Origin: Pseudomonadota bacterium
Lineage (GTDB): Bacteria; Pseudomonadota; Gammaproteobacteria; Competibacterales; Competibacteraceae
Assembly (NCBI GenBank): GCA_018240295.1
Contig: JAFEGB010000350.1
Location: 1-32,972 of the forward strand
Length of the DNA stretch: 32,972 nucleotides
Direction: 5' to 3'
Part shown: positions 8,144 through 15,719 of the stretch, piece after piece
Numbering within the stretch: position 1 is the first letter of the stretch
Layout: every line of letters starts with the position of its first letter
The notes under the pieces: generated by a model
Database searches by the model: none
Told to the model about the DNA's origin: nothing
Seen by the model: only the letters and a program-made list of their open reading frames with translations
Position numbers and translations under genes: made by a program

Positions 8144-8689
8144 TTACTGCGTGACTTCGACGGTGATCTCGACGCGGCGGTTCTGCGCGCGACCGGCGGC
8201 CGTCGCGTTGTCGGCAACCGGCTGCGACTCGCCGCGGCCCGAGGCCTGGATGATGCCGGCCGGGACGCCCTTCGCGGCCAGGTAGTTCTTGACGGTCGCG
8301 GCGCGACGCTCGGACAGGCGCTGGTTGTAGGCATCGGAGCCGACGCTGTCGGTGTGACCGACGACGATGACGGCATCGACCTGCTTGGCCTGCTTCATGT
8401 CGGCGACGAGCTTGTCGAGCTCGGCCTTGCCGGCGGGCTTCAGCGTATCCTTGTTGAAGTCGAAGTTCGTGTCACCCGAAAGCTTCAGTTCCGAGCGCTT
8501 CTTCTGCACCATCGGGCCGCATTCCGGCAGCACGGTGCCACCGACGGCGAGCACGCACTTGTCGAACGGGTCCTTGACCGCCTTGCCGAACGGGTCGGTG
8601 ACGGCCGGCTCGGGGTCGGCGAAGGCCGGGGCCGCAACTGCGATGGCAACGGCCGCGGCCAGGGCAAGGTTGTTAAGCTTAAGTTTCAT
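8144..8689 (-). CDS. OmpA-family periplasmic protein without a beta-barrel
   Basis: This 181-residue protein has a signal peptide ending near AFA-D (residues 23-26). A short linker with two Cys (KCVLAVGGTVLPEC, about 44-57) comes next, then an OmpA-C peptidoglycan-binding domain to the end. The domain shows the usual F-x-F-N-K-D-x-L start, GHTDSVGSDAYNQRLSERRA with the binding Asp and Arg, and a final QNRRVEI. No transmembrane beta-barrel is present. The Cys-containing linker resembles the one before the OmpA-C domain in betaproteobacterial OmpA. A strong GGAGG site precedes the ATG. It stands alone between a terminator and a divergent response regulator, and is probably well expressed. Confidence 0.88.
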   Translation of the reverse strand: MKLKLNNLALAAAVAIAVAAPAFADPEPAVTDPFGKAVKDPFDKCVLAVGGTVLPECGPMVQKKRSELKLSGDTNFDFNKDTLKPAGKAELDKLVADMKQAKQVDAVIVVGHTDSVGSDAYNQRLSERRAATVKNYLAAKGVPAGIIQASGRGESQPVADNATAAGRAQNRRVEITVEVTQ

Positions 8690-8912
8690 CGTCTAACCTC
8701 CAAGTCACTGCAAGCAAAGTCCGGAACGGTCTAACCAGCCGGCGTTGACACTTCTTCTCGGGATGGTTTCGGAAGGGGCGGTCGGCATCCTTTGCTACCG
8801 GCTCCCAAGTCGGGCCGAGTATAACGGAAAAATCGGTTTTCCTAGTTTCGGATGATACACCCCTGTGTCAGAATTGCAAAAAGTGTTGCGATTGGAATAA
8901 AGGGAGAGTGCC
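8690..8912. promoter_or_regulatory. Divergent control region between the ompA-like gene and the response regulator
   Basis: This 223-bp stretch is noticeably AT-richer than its surroundings (8820-8905) and must hold both divergent promoters. A -10-like TTATAC on the - strand (8819-8824) could serve the ompA-like gene. The dyad-like ACAC...GTGT (8857-8868) lies between the two genes. TTGCAA at 8874-8879 with AATAAA at 8896-8901 has good spacing for a + promoter, but it would start transcription too close to the TTG start at 8913. GGGAGAG at 8902-8908 is the ribosome site of the response regulator. No promoter is assigned firmly. Confidence 0.4.
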
Positions 8913-9611
8913 TTGCGCGTCGCACTGCTTGAGGATGACCGCCCCCAGGCGGAGATGATGCGGACGTGGCTGGTCGAGGCCGGCCACGACGTACAGGTGT
9001 TCGTCCAGGGCAAGGCCCTGGTCCGCGAACTCGGCCGTGATTCCTACGATCTGGTCGTGCTCGACTGGATGCTGCCGGACATCGACGGCATTCAGGTGCT
9101 CAAGTGGATCCGCGAGCACGTCGACTGGCCGATGCCGGTGCTGTTCGTGACCGGCAAGGACGAGGAGGACGACATCGTGCAGGCGCTCGACAACGGCGCC
9201 GACGACTACATGGTCAAGCCGGTCAAGCGCATGGAGATGCTGGCGCGGCTGAAGGCGGTGTCGCGCCGGGCGATCGCGCAGGACGAGGGGCAGAAGATCC
9301 TCGAGTTCGGCGTCTACACGGTCGACCTGACCACGCGCGCCGTGCTGCTGAACGGCCAGCCGATCGAGCTGACGCAGAAGGAATTCGACCTGACCGTGTT
9401 CCTGTTCCGGGGCGCCGGTCGCGTGTTGTCGCGCGGCCACATCCTGGAGAGCGTCTGGGGCCGCAGCCCCGACCTCAACACGCGCACGGTCGACACGCAC
9501 GTCAGCCGCATCCGCAACAAGCTCGACCTGCGCCCCGAGCACGGCTGGCAGCTGAAGGCCGTCTACCAGCACGGCTACCGGCTGGAACCGGTCGAAGTCC
9601 CGGCCACCTGA
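8913..9611 (+). CDS. OmpR/PhoB-family response regulator (orphan)
   Basis: This 232-residue protein has a receiver domain (1-115) with acidic pocket E7-D8-D9, phospho-acceptor D51 in VLDWMLPD and K102 in MVKP. It is joined to a winged-helix DNA-binding domain (about 130-226) with the ELTQKEFDL entry and VDTHVSRIRNKL recognition helix. The start is TTG (8913-8915), chosen because a GGGAGAG site lies just upstream and the receiver fold begins immediately. No histidine kinase is encoded next to it, so the partner is elsewhere. The gene is divergent from the ompA-like gene, a possible target, and ends 15 bp before a strong terminator. Confidence 0.9.
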   Translation: MRVALLEDDRPQAEMMRTWLVEAGHDVQVFVQGKALVRELGRDSYDLVVLDWMLPDIDGIQVLKWIREHVDWPMPVLFVTGKDEEDDIVQALDNGADDYMVKPVKRMEMLARLKAVSRRAIAQDEGQKILEFGVYTVDLTTRAVLLNGQPIELTQKEFDLTVFLFRGAGRVLSRGHILESVWGRSPDLNTRTVDTHVSRIRNKLDLRPEHGWQLKAVYQHGYRLEPVEVPAT

Positions 9612-9626
9612 GCCCCGGCCGCAGGA

Positions 9627-9660
9627 CCCCCGCTGCCCGATGCGGGCCGCGGGGGTTTTT
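9627..9660 (+). terminator. Strong intrinsic terminator after the response regulator
   Basis: CCCCCGC (9627-9633) pairs with GCGGGGG (9649-9655). Inside, GCCCG (9635-9639) pairs with CGGGC (9643-9647), and a run of five T follows at 9656-9660. This is a textbook rho-independent terminator on the + strand and separates the response regulator from mtnA. Confidence 0.92.
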
Positions 9661-9746
9661 CGTGCCCGACGGATCGCTACACTGGCGCCCCTCCATCGAA
9701 CCGGCCGCCTGCCGCGGCCCTTCCGGTAGTCCGGGGAGTCCTGCCG

Positions 9747-10808
9747 ATGTCCGTCCTGTCCGACCCTGCCGCGCATGACCGCGTCCGTGCCGTCGCCTGG
9801 CGCGACGGTGCGCTCGAACTGCTCGACCAGCGCCTGCTGCCGGCCCGGGAGCAGCGGCTGCGCTTCGACGATGCCGCAGCCGTCGCGCGCGCGATCCGCG
9901 ACATGGTCGTGCGCGGTGCGCCGGCGATCGGCATCGCCGCGGCCTACGGCGTCGTGCTCGCGGCCCGCGCGCGCTTCGCGGCCGATGGCGAGGCGTGGAC
10001 GCAGACGATTGCGGCCGATCTCGAACGGCTCGCCGATGCGCGCCCGACCGCGGTCAACCTGTTCTGGGCGATCGCGCGCATGCGCAGGCGCATCGACGCG
10101 CTGCCGGCCGGCGTCGATCCGCTGCCGGCGCTGCTCGCCGAGGCCGACGCCATCCTCGCCGAGGACATCGCCGCCAACCGGCGCATGGGCGAGCTGGGCG
10201 CGGCGCTGATCGAGCCGGGCCGGGCGCTGCTCACGCACTGCAACACCGGCTCGCTCGCCACCGGCGGCTACGGCACCGCGCTCGGCGTGATCCGCAGCGC
10301 CTGGGCCGGCGGGCGGCTCACGGCCGTCTGCGCCGACGAGACGCGGCCGTGGCTGCAGGGCGCGCGGCTGACGGCCTGGGAGCTGGTGCAGGACGGCATC
10401 CCGGTGACGCTGATCGCCGAGGGCGCGGCCGCGCACCGCATGAAGCAGGGCGACATCGGCTGGGTCGTGGTCGGTGCCGACCGCATCACCGCCGACGGCT
10501 CGGCCGCCAACAAGATCGGCACCTACGGGCTCGCCGTGCTGGCGCGCTTCCACGGCGTGAGGTTCATGGTCGTGGCGCCGAGCTCGACGATCGACATGAG
10601 CCTCGCGAGCGGCGGGGACATCCCGATCGAGATGCGTGCCCCCGCGGAGCTGCTCGAACTCGGCGGCACGCGCGTCGCGGCCGAAGGCGCGCAGGCCTGG
10701 AATCCGTCCTTCGACGTGACGCCGGCGGCGCTGATCGACGCGATCGTCACCGAGCGCGGTGTGGTGCTCGCGCCGGATGCCGCGAAGATGGCGGCGCTGA
10801 TGGCCTGA
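9747..10808 (+). CDS. mtnA: Methylthioribose-1-phosphate isomerase MtnA
   Basis: This 353-residue protein converts 5-methylthioribose 1-phosphate to methylthioribulose 1-phosphate in the methionine salvage pathway. It belongs to the eIF2B-related isomerases. RGAPAIG (56-62), the catalytic Cys C165 in [18 protein letters not shown], the catalytic Asp D245 in VGADRI, and NKIGTY (255-260) are all in place. The ATG is preceded by a GGGGAG ribosome site. It stands as a single-gene unit after a terminator and is convergent with the anti-sigma gene. No other mtn genes are in the window, but mtaD is close by. Confidence 0.96.
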   Translation: MSVLSDPAAHDRVRAVAWRDGALELLDQRLLPAREQRLRFDDAAAVARAIRDMVVRGAPAIGIAAAYGVVLAARARFAADGEAWTQTIAADLERLADARPTAVNLFWAIARMRRRIDALPAGVDPLPALLAEADAILAEDIAANRRMGELGAALIEPGRALLTHCNTGSLATGGYGTALGVIRSAWAGGRLTAVCADETRPWLQGARLTAWELVQDGIPVTLIAEGAAAHRMKQGDIGWVVVGADRITADGSAANKIGTYGLAVLARFHGVRFMVVAPSSTIDMSLASGGDIPIEMRAPAELLELGGTRVAAEGAQAWNPSFDVTPAALIDAIVTERGVVLAPDAAKMAALMA

Positions 10809-10863
10809 AGGGCGGCGGGGGCGCCTGCAGCGGGCCTGCCTTCCGCGCCCTGCCGGGGTGCCT

Positions 10864-11589
10864 TCAGATGCGGATCGGCATCCAGCTGCCGGCGAACTTC
10901 GGTGCCGCGGTCGGCTTGTCGGGCATGCCGCGATCGACGCGCTCGACGGTGACGACGAGCTGGCCCTTGAGCTGCGCGCGCGTCGCCTTGTCGATCTTCA
11001 GCGTCGCCTCCTCGCCGCGCCACGGCAGTTCGCCGACGAGGATCATGCGCTCCGAGCCCTCGGGCCGGATCCACAGCAGGCAGCCGATGTCCGGCGACAT
11101 GACCATCGGCTGGATGCTCTTGACGTAGATGCGATCCATCTCCGGGGCCGCCGACAGCATCCACATCGGTTCGTGGGACTGCATGCTGGTGACGACGCTG
11201 GCGTAGCCGGGGATCGCGGTCTGCTTGCCGAGGCCGAGCGCCAGCGCGAACACGAAGGCGACGACACTGGCCATCGCCGCCCAGCCGCGCCAGAAGCTCA
11301 GGCGCGCGAGCAGGCCGGGCGCAGGCGAAGCGGTCGTCGCCGGGGCCGCCGCGAGCGTTTCCGGGAACAGGCGCGTGCGCAGCTTCGGCCAGACGCTGTC
11401 CGGTGCCTCGATCGCCGGCGTCGGGCCGAGCAGTTCCGGCAGCCGGCGTTCCCAGCCGGCGACGCTGCGGCGCAGGTCGGCGCGGCCGGGCAGCAGGCTC
11501 TCGAAGCGCCGGCGCGCGCGCGGTTTCAGCGTGCCGAGCACGTACTGCGCCGACAGCAGTTCACGGAGTTCGGGGTCGCGGTAGTTCAT
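10864..11589 (-). CDS. Anti-sigma factor, RskA-type, single membrane span
   Basis: This 241-residue protein has a cytoplasmic helical N-terminal part (1-75) of the kind that holds an ECF sigma factor. One transmembrane helix follows (about 102-120, GWAAMASVVAFVFALALGL), then a periplasmic domain resembling the RskA C-terminal domain. No HxxxCxxC zinc motif is present, so it is not a ZAS-type redox sensor. I chose the ATG at 11589 because it overlaps the sigma gene stop as ATGA, giving translational coupling. It is the last gene of the - strand array, so the sigma/anti-sigma pair is co-expressed. The signal sensed is not known. Confidence 0.85.
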   Translation of the reverse strand: MNYRDPELRELLSAQYVLGTLKPRARRRFESLLPGRADLRRSVAGWERRLPELLGPTPAIEAPDSVWPKLRTRLFPETLAAAPATTASPAPGLLARLSFWRGWAAMASVVAFVFALALGLGKQTAIPGYASVVTSMQSHEPMWMLSAAPEMDRIYVKSIQPMVMSPDIGCLLWIRPEGSERMILVGELPWRGEEATLKIDKATRAQLKGQLVVTVERVDRGMPDKPTAAPKFAGSWMPIRI

Positions 11590-12143
11590 GCGCCCTCCAG
11601 ACAGGTCTTGAGCCGCAGCAGGCCGCGGCGCAGCCAGGACTTGACGGTACCGAGCGGCGTGTCCAGCCGCGCGGCGATGTCCTCGTGCGTGAGGCCGCGA
11701 AACCAAGCGAGCTGCACGGCGCGCTGCTGCAGGCCCTGCAGCTCGCCGAGGCAGCGGTGCAGGGCCGCACCCTGCAGGCCGCGATCGACGGCGTCGGCCG
11801 GACTCTCGGCCGCCTCGTCGGCAAGCTCGTAGTGCTCGTCGATGTCCTCGGCCGTGCTCAGGCGCCGGGCGCTGCGCCGCAGCGTGTCGATCGCCTGATG
11901 GCGGGCGATCGAGCCCATCCAGGTCAGCGGCTGCGCGAGATCGGCGCGGAAATCGCCGGCGCGGTGCCAGATCTTCACGTAGGTCTCCTGCAGCACGTCG
12001 GCGGCGAGGTCGCGGTCACGGACGATACGCAGCACGATGCCGAACAGTTGCGCCGACGACAGTCGATACAGCTTTTCGAATGCATGGCGATCCGCGAGCG
12101 CCGTGCGCGCCAGCAGGTCTTCGAGCACCTCGGGCACGCTCAT
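11586..12143 (-). CDS. ECF-type RNA polymerase sigma factor
   Basis: This 185-residue protein has region 2 (about 20-90: AFEKLYRLSSAQLFGIVLRI, then the DVLQETYVKIW helix) and region 4 (about 128-180: AVQLAWFRGLTHEDIAARL, then GTVKSWLRRGLLRLK). The size fits ECF factors. The RskA-type partner makes an ECF19/SigK-like group plausible. The ATG at 12143 overlaps the stop of the DUF1841 gene as ATGA, and its own stop overlaps the anti-sigma ATG in the same way. The gene therefore seems translated as part of the nth array, though it may also have its own promoter inside the upstream gene. Confidence 0.93.
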   Translation of the reverse strand: MSVPEVLEDLLARTALADRHAFEKLYRLSSAQLFGIVLRIVRDRDLAADVLQETYVKIWHRAGDFRADLAQPLTWMGSIARHQAIDTLRRSARRLSTAEDIDEHYELADEAAESPADAVDRGLQGAALHRCLGELQGLQQRAVQLAWFRGLTHEDIAARLDTPLGTVKSWLRRGLLRLKTCLEGA

Positions 12144-12610
12144 GCACGCGGCCCCGCCGAGCCCGGGAACGGTCCCGGCCCGATGCCGGCGAGTGCCTGC
12201 ACGCGGGCGAGATACTTCGCCTCGTCCGGCGCCGTGCCGAAGCGCTGCGCCTCCCACAGCGCCTCGCCGAGGGCTTCCATCATCGCGTGCTCGGCGGCGT
12301 GCGGGTCGCCGAGCTTGCGGGCGAGTGCAAGCCAGGCGGCGCGGATGCCGGCCGGGCGGTCGGTCTGCACCTGCTCCTGGATGCCGAGGTGCATGCCCAT
12401 GTGCAGGAAGGGATTGCTCTCGCCGCGCTGCGGCGTCCATTCGTCGGCGAGCGCGCGCTCGGGATCGGCGAGCAGGGCCTGGTATTCCGGATGCGCCTCG
12501 ATGACGGTGGCGATCAGCGTTTCGAGCGGTTCGAGGGTCTCGCCGGCGCGGTGCCGGCGCCAGGTCTCGCAGTAGTAGCGGCGCAGCTGGTTGCGGTCGG
12601 TGCCGAACAT
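12140..12610 (-). CDS. DUF1841 family protein
   Basis: This 156-residue soluble protein matches the DUF1841 family of beta- and gammaproteobacteria by its start (MFGTDRNQLRRYYCETWRRH) and the ESNPFLHMGMHLGIQEQV segment (about 84-101), which is the family core. Further residues are DRPAGIR and HAAEHAMMEALGE, with several conserved His. The function is not known; the His/Glu-rich core could suggest metal binding, but this is inference. It starts at the base directly after the nth stop and overlaps the sigma factor gene by 4 bp. Confidence 0.88.
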   Translation of the reverse strand: MFGTDRNQLRRYYCETWRRHRAGETLEPLETLIATVIEAHPEYQALLADPERALADEWTPQRGESNPFLHMGMHLGIQEQVQTDRPAGIRAAWLALARKLGDPHAAEHAMMEALGEALWEAQRFGTAPDEAKYLARVQALAGIGPGPFPGSAGPRA

Positions 12611-13249
12611 TCAGGCGTCTCCGGTCTTGTCGGGGCAGGCGCAGAGGTCGCGCACCACGCAGGCCGGGCATTGCGGCCGGCGCGCGGTGCAGACGTAGCG
12701 GCCGTGCAGGATCAGCCAGTGGTGCGCGTCCTGACGGTATTCATCGGGCACGACGCGCTCGAGCTCGCGCTCGACGGCGAGCACGTCGCGCCCGGGGGCG
12801 AGGCCGGTGCGGTTGGCGACGCGGAAGATGTGCGTGTCGACCGCGATCACCGGCTCGCCGAAGGCGGTGTTGAGGATGACGTTCGCGGTCTTGCGCCCGA
12901 CGCCGGGCAGGGCTTCGAGCGCGGCGCGCGTGCGCGGCACCTCGCCGTCGTGGCGCTCCAGCAGCAGCCGGCAGGTCTTCAGGATGTTCGCGGCCTTGTT
13001 GCGGTACAGGCCGATGGTCTGCACGTGGGCGCGCAGGGCGTCCTCGCCGAGCGCGAGCATCTGCGCCGGCGTGTTCGCGACCGGGAACAGCCGGGCCGTG
13101 GCCTTGTTGACGCTCTTGTCAGTGGCCTGCGCCGACAGGATCACCGCCACCAGCAGCTCGAACGGGCTCGCGTACTGCAGTTCGGTGGTCGGATGCGGGT
13201 TCGCAGCCTGCAGGCGGGCGAAGAATTCGCGGCGTTGCGGCGGGGTCAT
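12611..13249 (-). CDS. nth: Endonuclease III (Nth)
   Basis: This 212-residue DNA glycosylase/AP lyase removes oxidised pyrimidines in base excision repair. The helix-hairpin-helix LPGVGRKTANVIL (114-126) carries catalytic K120, D138 is in AVDTH, and the [4Fe-4S] ligands are C187, C194, C197 and C203 with the exact C-X6-C-X2-C-X5-C spacing. Numbering and length match E. coli Nth. It follows rnfE by 74 bp, as nth follows rsxE in E. coli, and continues directly into the DUF1841 gene. Confidence 0.97.
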   Translation of the reverse strand: MTPPQRREFFARLQAANPHPTTELQYASPFELLVAVILSAQATDKSVNKATARLFPVANTPAQMLALGEDALRAHVQTIGLYRNKAANILKTCRLLLERHDGEVPRTRAALEALPGVGRKTANVILNTAFGEPVIAVDTHIFRVANRTGLAPGRDVLAVERELERVVPDEYRQDAHHWLILHGRYVCTARRPQCPACVVRDLCACPDKTGDA

Positions 13250-13323
13250 CGGCGGGCGGGCGGCGCGGAAAGGCGCTTATCGTAGCGCAAGCCGGCCGCC
13301 GGCCCATCATGCGCCCCGGGCGT

Positions 13324-14031
13324 TCAGGCGCGGGCGTGGGCCTCGGGCGTGCAGCCGGCTTCGACCGGGGTCGCGGCCGTGCGGGCGTTGGTACGGGCAT
13401 CGAGCCAGTTCTTGCCGGCGATCAGCAGCGCCAGCCCGATGAACGCACCGGGCGGCAGGATCGCGAGCAGGAAGCCGCGGTAGTCGTGCAGCACCTGCAC
13501 GGTCAGCATGCGGCCGGCCTCGCCGAACATGATGTCGGCGCTCGCGAACAGCGTGCCCTGACCGACGAACTCGCGCAGGCTGCCGAGCACGGTCAGCACC
13601 AGCGTGAAGCCGAGCCCGGTCGCGACGCCGTCGAGCGCGGCGAGCGCCGGGGCGTTCTTGGAGGCGAAGGATTCGGCACGCCCGAGCACGCAGCAGTTGG
13701 TGACGATCAGCGGGATGAAGATGCCGAGCACCTTGTGCAGTTCGGGCAGGAAGGCGTGCATCGCCAGTTCGACGGCGGTGACCGCCGAGGCGATCACGAC
13801 GATGAACACCGGGATACGCACCTCGTTCGGCACGAAGCTGCGGATCAGCGCGATCGTCGTGTTGGTCAGCAGCAGCACCAGCACCGTCGCGAGCCCCAGG
13901 CCGAGGCCGTTGACCGCCGAGCTGGAGGTCGCGAGCAGCGGACACAGCCCGAGCAGCGCGACCAGACCGGTGTTGTTGCGCCAGAGGCCGTTGGCGAGGA
14001 TCTCGGACTTGCTCGGGGCACTGGCGCTCAT
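13324..14031 (-). CDS. rnfE: Rnf/Rsx complex subunit RnfE
   Basis: This 235-residue, six-helix membrane subunit is the partner and paralogue of RnfA. LGLCPLLA (C30) and TNCCVLGR (C113/C114) hold the Cys that, in known Rnf structures, bind an intramembrane [2Fe-2S] cluster shared with RnfA. The C-terminal 25 residues are a hydrophilic tail. The ATG (14029-14031) overlaps the rnfG stop as ATGA. It is the last rnf gene, before nth. Confidence 0.95.
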   Translation of the reverse strand: MSASAPSKSEILANGLWRNNTGLVALLGLCPLLATSSSAVNGLGLGLATVLVLLLTNTTIALIRSFVPNEVRIPVFIVVIASAVTAVELAMHAFLPELHKVLGIFIPLIVTNCCVLGRAESFASKNAPALAALDGVATGLGFTLVLTVLGSLREFVGQGTLFASADIMFGEAGRMLTVQVLHDYRGFLLAILPPGAFIGLALLIAGKNWLDARTNARTAATPVEAGCTPEAHARA

Positions 14032-14669
14032 GGGGCTCGGTCTCCGCTGGCCGGGGCGTAGAGTTCGGCGCGATGCGCCTGCGCGTATTCGAGGAAGCCG
14101 TGCACGGCCTTCACGATCGCGCGCGGCGTGATGGTCGCGCCGGTGAACTGGTCGAAGCGCCCGCCGTCCTTGCGCACCTTCCAGCCGGCGGCGTCGGGAT
14201 CGGTGAGGCTGCGCTCGTCGAAGCTGCGGATCCAGTCGCTGCGCTGGATCTCGATGCGATCGCCGAGCCCCGGCGTTTCCTTGTGCGCGAGCACGCGCAC
14301 GCCGGCGATGCGGCCATCGGCCCAGACGCCGACCAGCAGCCGGATCGGTCCGGCGTAGCCGTCGGGCGCGATGACGGTCGCAAGCGCCGCGACCGGCTCG
14401 CCGGCGCGCCGCGCCCGGTAGACGGTCACCGCTTCGCCGCTGCCGAAGCCGGCGGCGTCGCTGAGCCGGATCGTGTCTTCAGTGGGATGGTTGTCATAGC
14501 GCGCGGCGGGCACCAGCGCGTTCAGCTGCGCTTCGAGTGCGGCCTGTTCGGAGGCGGCGATGCGCCCGCGCGTGCCGAAGTAGGTGGCGGCGACCAGCGC
14601 GACGCTGAGCAGCGCGAAACCGCCGAGCACGCCGCCCCCGCGGCGCATCTGCTGCAGGACCTCGCTCAT
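14028..14669 (-). CDS. rnfG: Rnf/Rsx complex subunit RnfG (covalent FMN)
   Basis: This 213-residue protein has one N-terminal transmembrane helix (about 12-31) and a periplasmic FMN-binding domain. The flavinylation motif FTGATITP puts FMN on T179, and ETPGLGDRI (131-139) is the typical upstream segment. The ATG at 14669 lies 5 bp after the rnfD stop; the open frame extends upstream without similarity. Its stop overlaps rnfE. FMN attachment needs an ApbE transferase, which is not encoded in this window. Confidence 0.95.
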   Translation of the reverse strand: MSEVLQQMRRGGGVLGGFALLSVALVAATYFGTRGRIAASEQAALEAQLNALVPAARYDNHPTEDTIRLSDAAGFGSGEAVTVYRARRAGEPVAALATVIAPDGYAGPIRLLVGVWADGRIAGVRVLAHKETPGLGDRIEIQRSDWIRSFDERSLTDPDAAGWKVRKDGGRFDQFTGATITPRAIVKAVHGFLEYAQAHRAELYAPASGDRAP

Positions 14670-14674
14670 GACTT

Positions 14675-15709
14675 TCAGGCCCTCCCGGCGCCGAAGGCAC
14701 GCGGCAGCGTGTACTGGTCGATGGTCGGTGCGGCGAGGTTCATCAGCAGCACGGCAAACGCCACGCCATCCGGGAAGCCGCCGAGCGAGCGGATCAGCCA
14801 GGTCAGCAGGCCGATGCCGGCGCCGTAGATCAGCCGGCCGCGCGGCGTCGTGCTGGCCGACACCGGATCGGTGGCGATGAAGAAGGCACCGAACACCGCC
14901 GCGCCGCTCATCACGTGGAACCACGGCGGTGCGAAGCGCGCGGGCTCCGCGATCCAGAACACGGTCGAGATCAGCGCCAGCGCGCCGAGCATGCCGGCCG
15001 GGATCTGCCAGGCGGCGACGCGCCGCTGGCACATCCACAGCCCGCCGCCGAGGAAGGCGAGGTTCGCCCATTCCCAGCCGCTGCCGCCGATCCAGCCGAA
15101 CACCGGACTGCCGGCGCGCACGGCGGCGACGGTCTGGCCGAGGCCGAGCTGCGTGCGCAGCGTGTCGAGCGGCGTGGCCGAACTCACGGCGTCGAGCAGC
15201 ACGTGATCGCCGTGGCCACCGAAGATCAGGCCGAGGGCCTCGCCGAAGCCGGCGACGTGTCCGCCGACCCCGCGCGGGGCTGCCCAGGTGCTCATCTCCA
15301 GCGGGAAGGAGATCAGCAGCACGACGTAGCCGATCATCGCCGGATTGAACGGGTTGTAGCCGAGCCCGCCGTACAGGTGCTTGGCGATGACGATCGCGAA
15401 CGCCGTGCCGAGCACGATCAGCCACCACGGCCCGAGCGGCGGCAGCGCCACGGCCAGCAGCGCGGCCGTGACCAGCGCGCTGGCGTCGCCGAGGAAGGGG
15501 GCCAGCGGCCGGCGGCGCAGCAGCAGCATCAGCGTCTCGCAGGCCAGGGCCGTAGCCGCGGCCAGCGCGAGCTGCACGAGTACGCCGGGGCCGAACACGA
15601 CGATCAGCACCAGCAGGCCCGGCGCGAGCGCATACAGCACGCGGCGCATGACCAGCGCGACGCTGTTGCCGAGGTGGACGTGCGGCGAGGTGCGGGTTTC
15701 GAACAACAT
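14675..15709 (-). CDS. rnfD: Rnf/Rsx complex subunit RnfD (covalent FMN)
   Basis: This 344-residue membrane protein is related to NqrB and is thought to form the ion channel of the complex. The start FETRTSPHVH is typical, and about nine or ten hydrophobic helices are visible. The flavinylation motif SSATPLDTLR (176-185) marks T179 as the FMN site. GYNPFNPAMIGY (117-128) and FIATDPVSASTTPRGR are family signatures. It lies 10 bp after rnfC and 5 bp before rnfG. Confidence 0.96.
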   Translation of the reverse strand: MLFETRTSPHVHLGNSVALVMRRVLYALAPGLLVLIVVFGPGVLVQLALAAATALACETLMLLLRRRPLAPFLGDASALVTAALLAVALPPLGPWWLIVLGTAFAIVIAKHLYGGLGYNPFNPAMIGYVVLLISFPLEMSTWAAPRGVGGHVAGFGEALGLIFGGHGDHVLLDAVSSATPLDTLRTQLGLGQTVAAVRAGSPVFGWIGGSGWEWANLAFLGGGLWMCQRRVAAWQIPAGMLGALALISTVFWIAEPARFAPPWFHVMSGAAVFGAFFIATDPVSASTTPRGRLIYGAGIGLLTWLIRSLGGFPDGVAFAVLLMNLAAPTIDQYTLPRAFGAGRA

Positions 15710-15719
15710 GGCCTGCGAC

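Noticed and set aside
8868-10553. A 561-codon - strand frame across the response regulator, terminator and mtnA
   Set aside because: It reads through a textbook terminator and two clear + strand genes, and has no motif.
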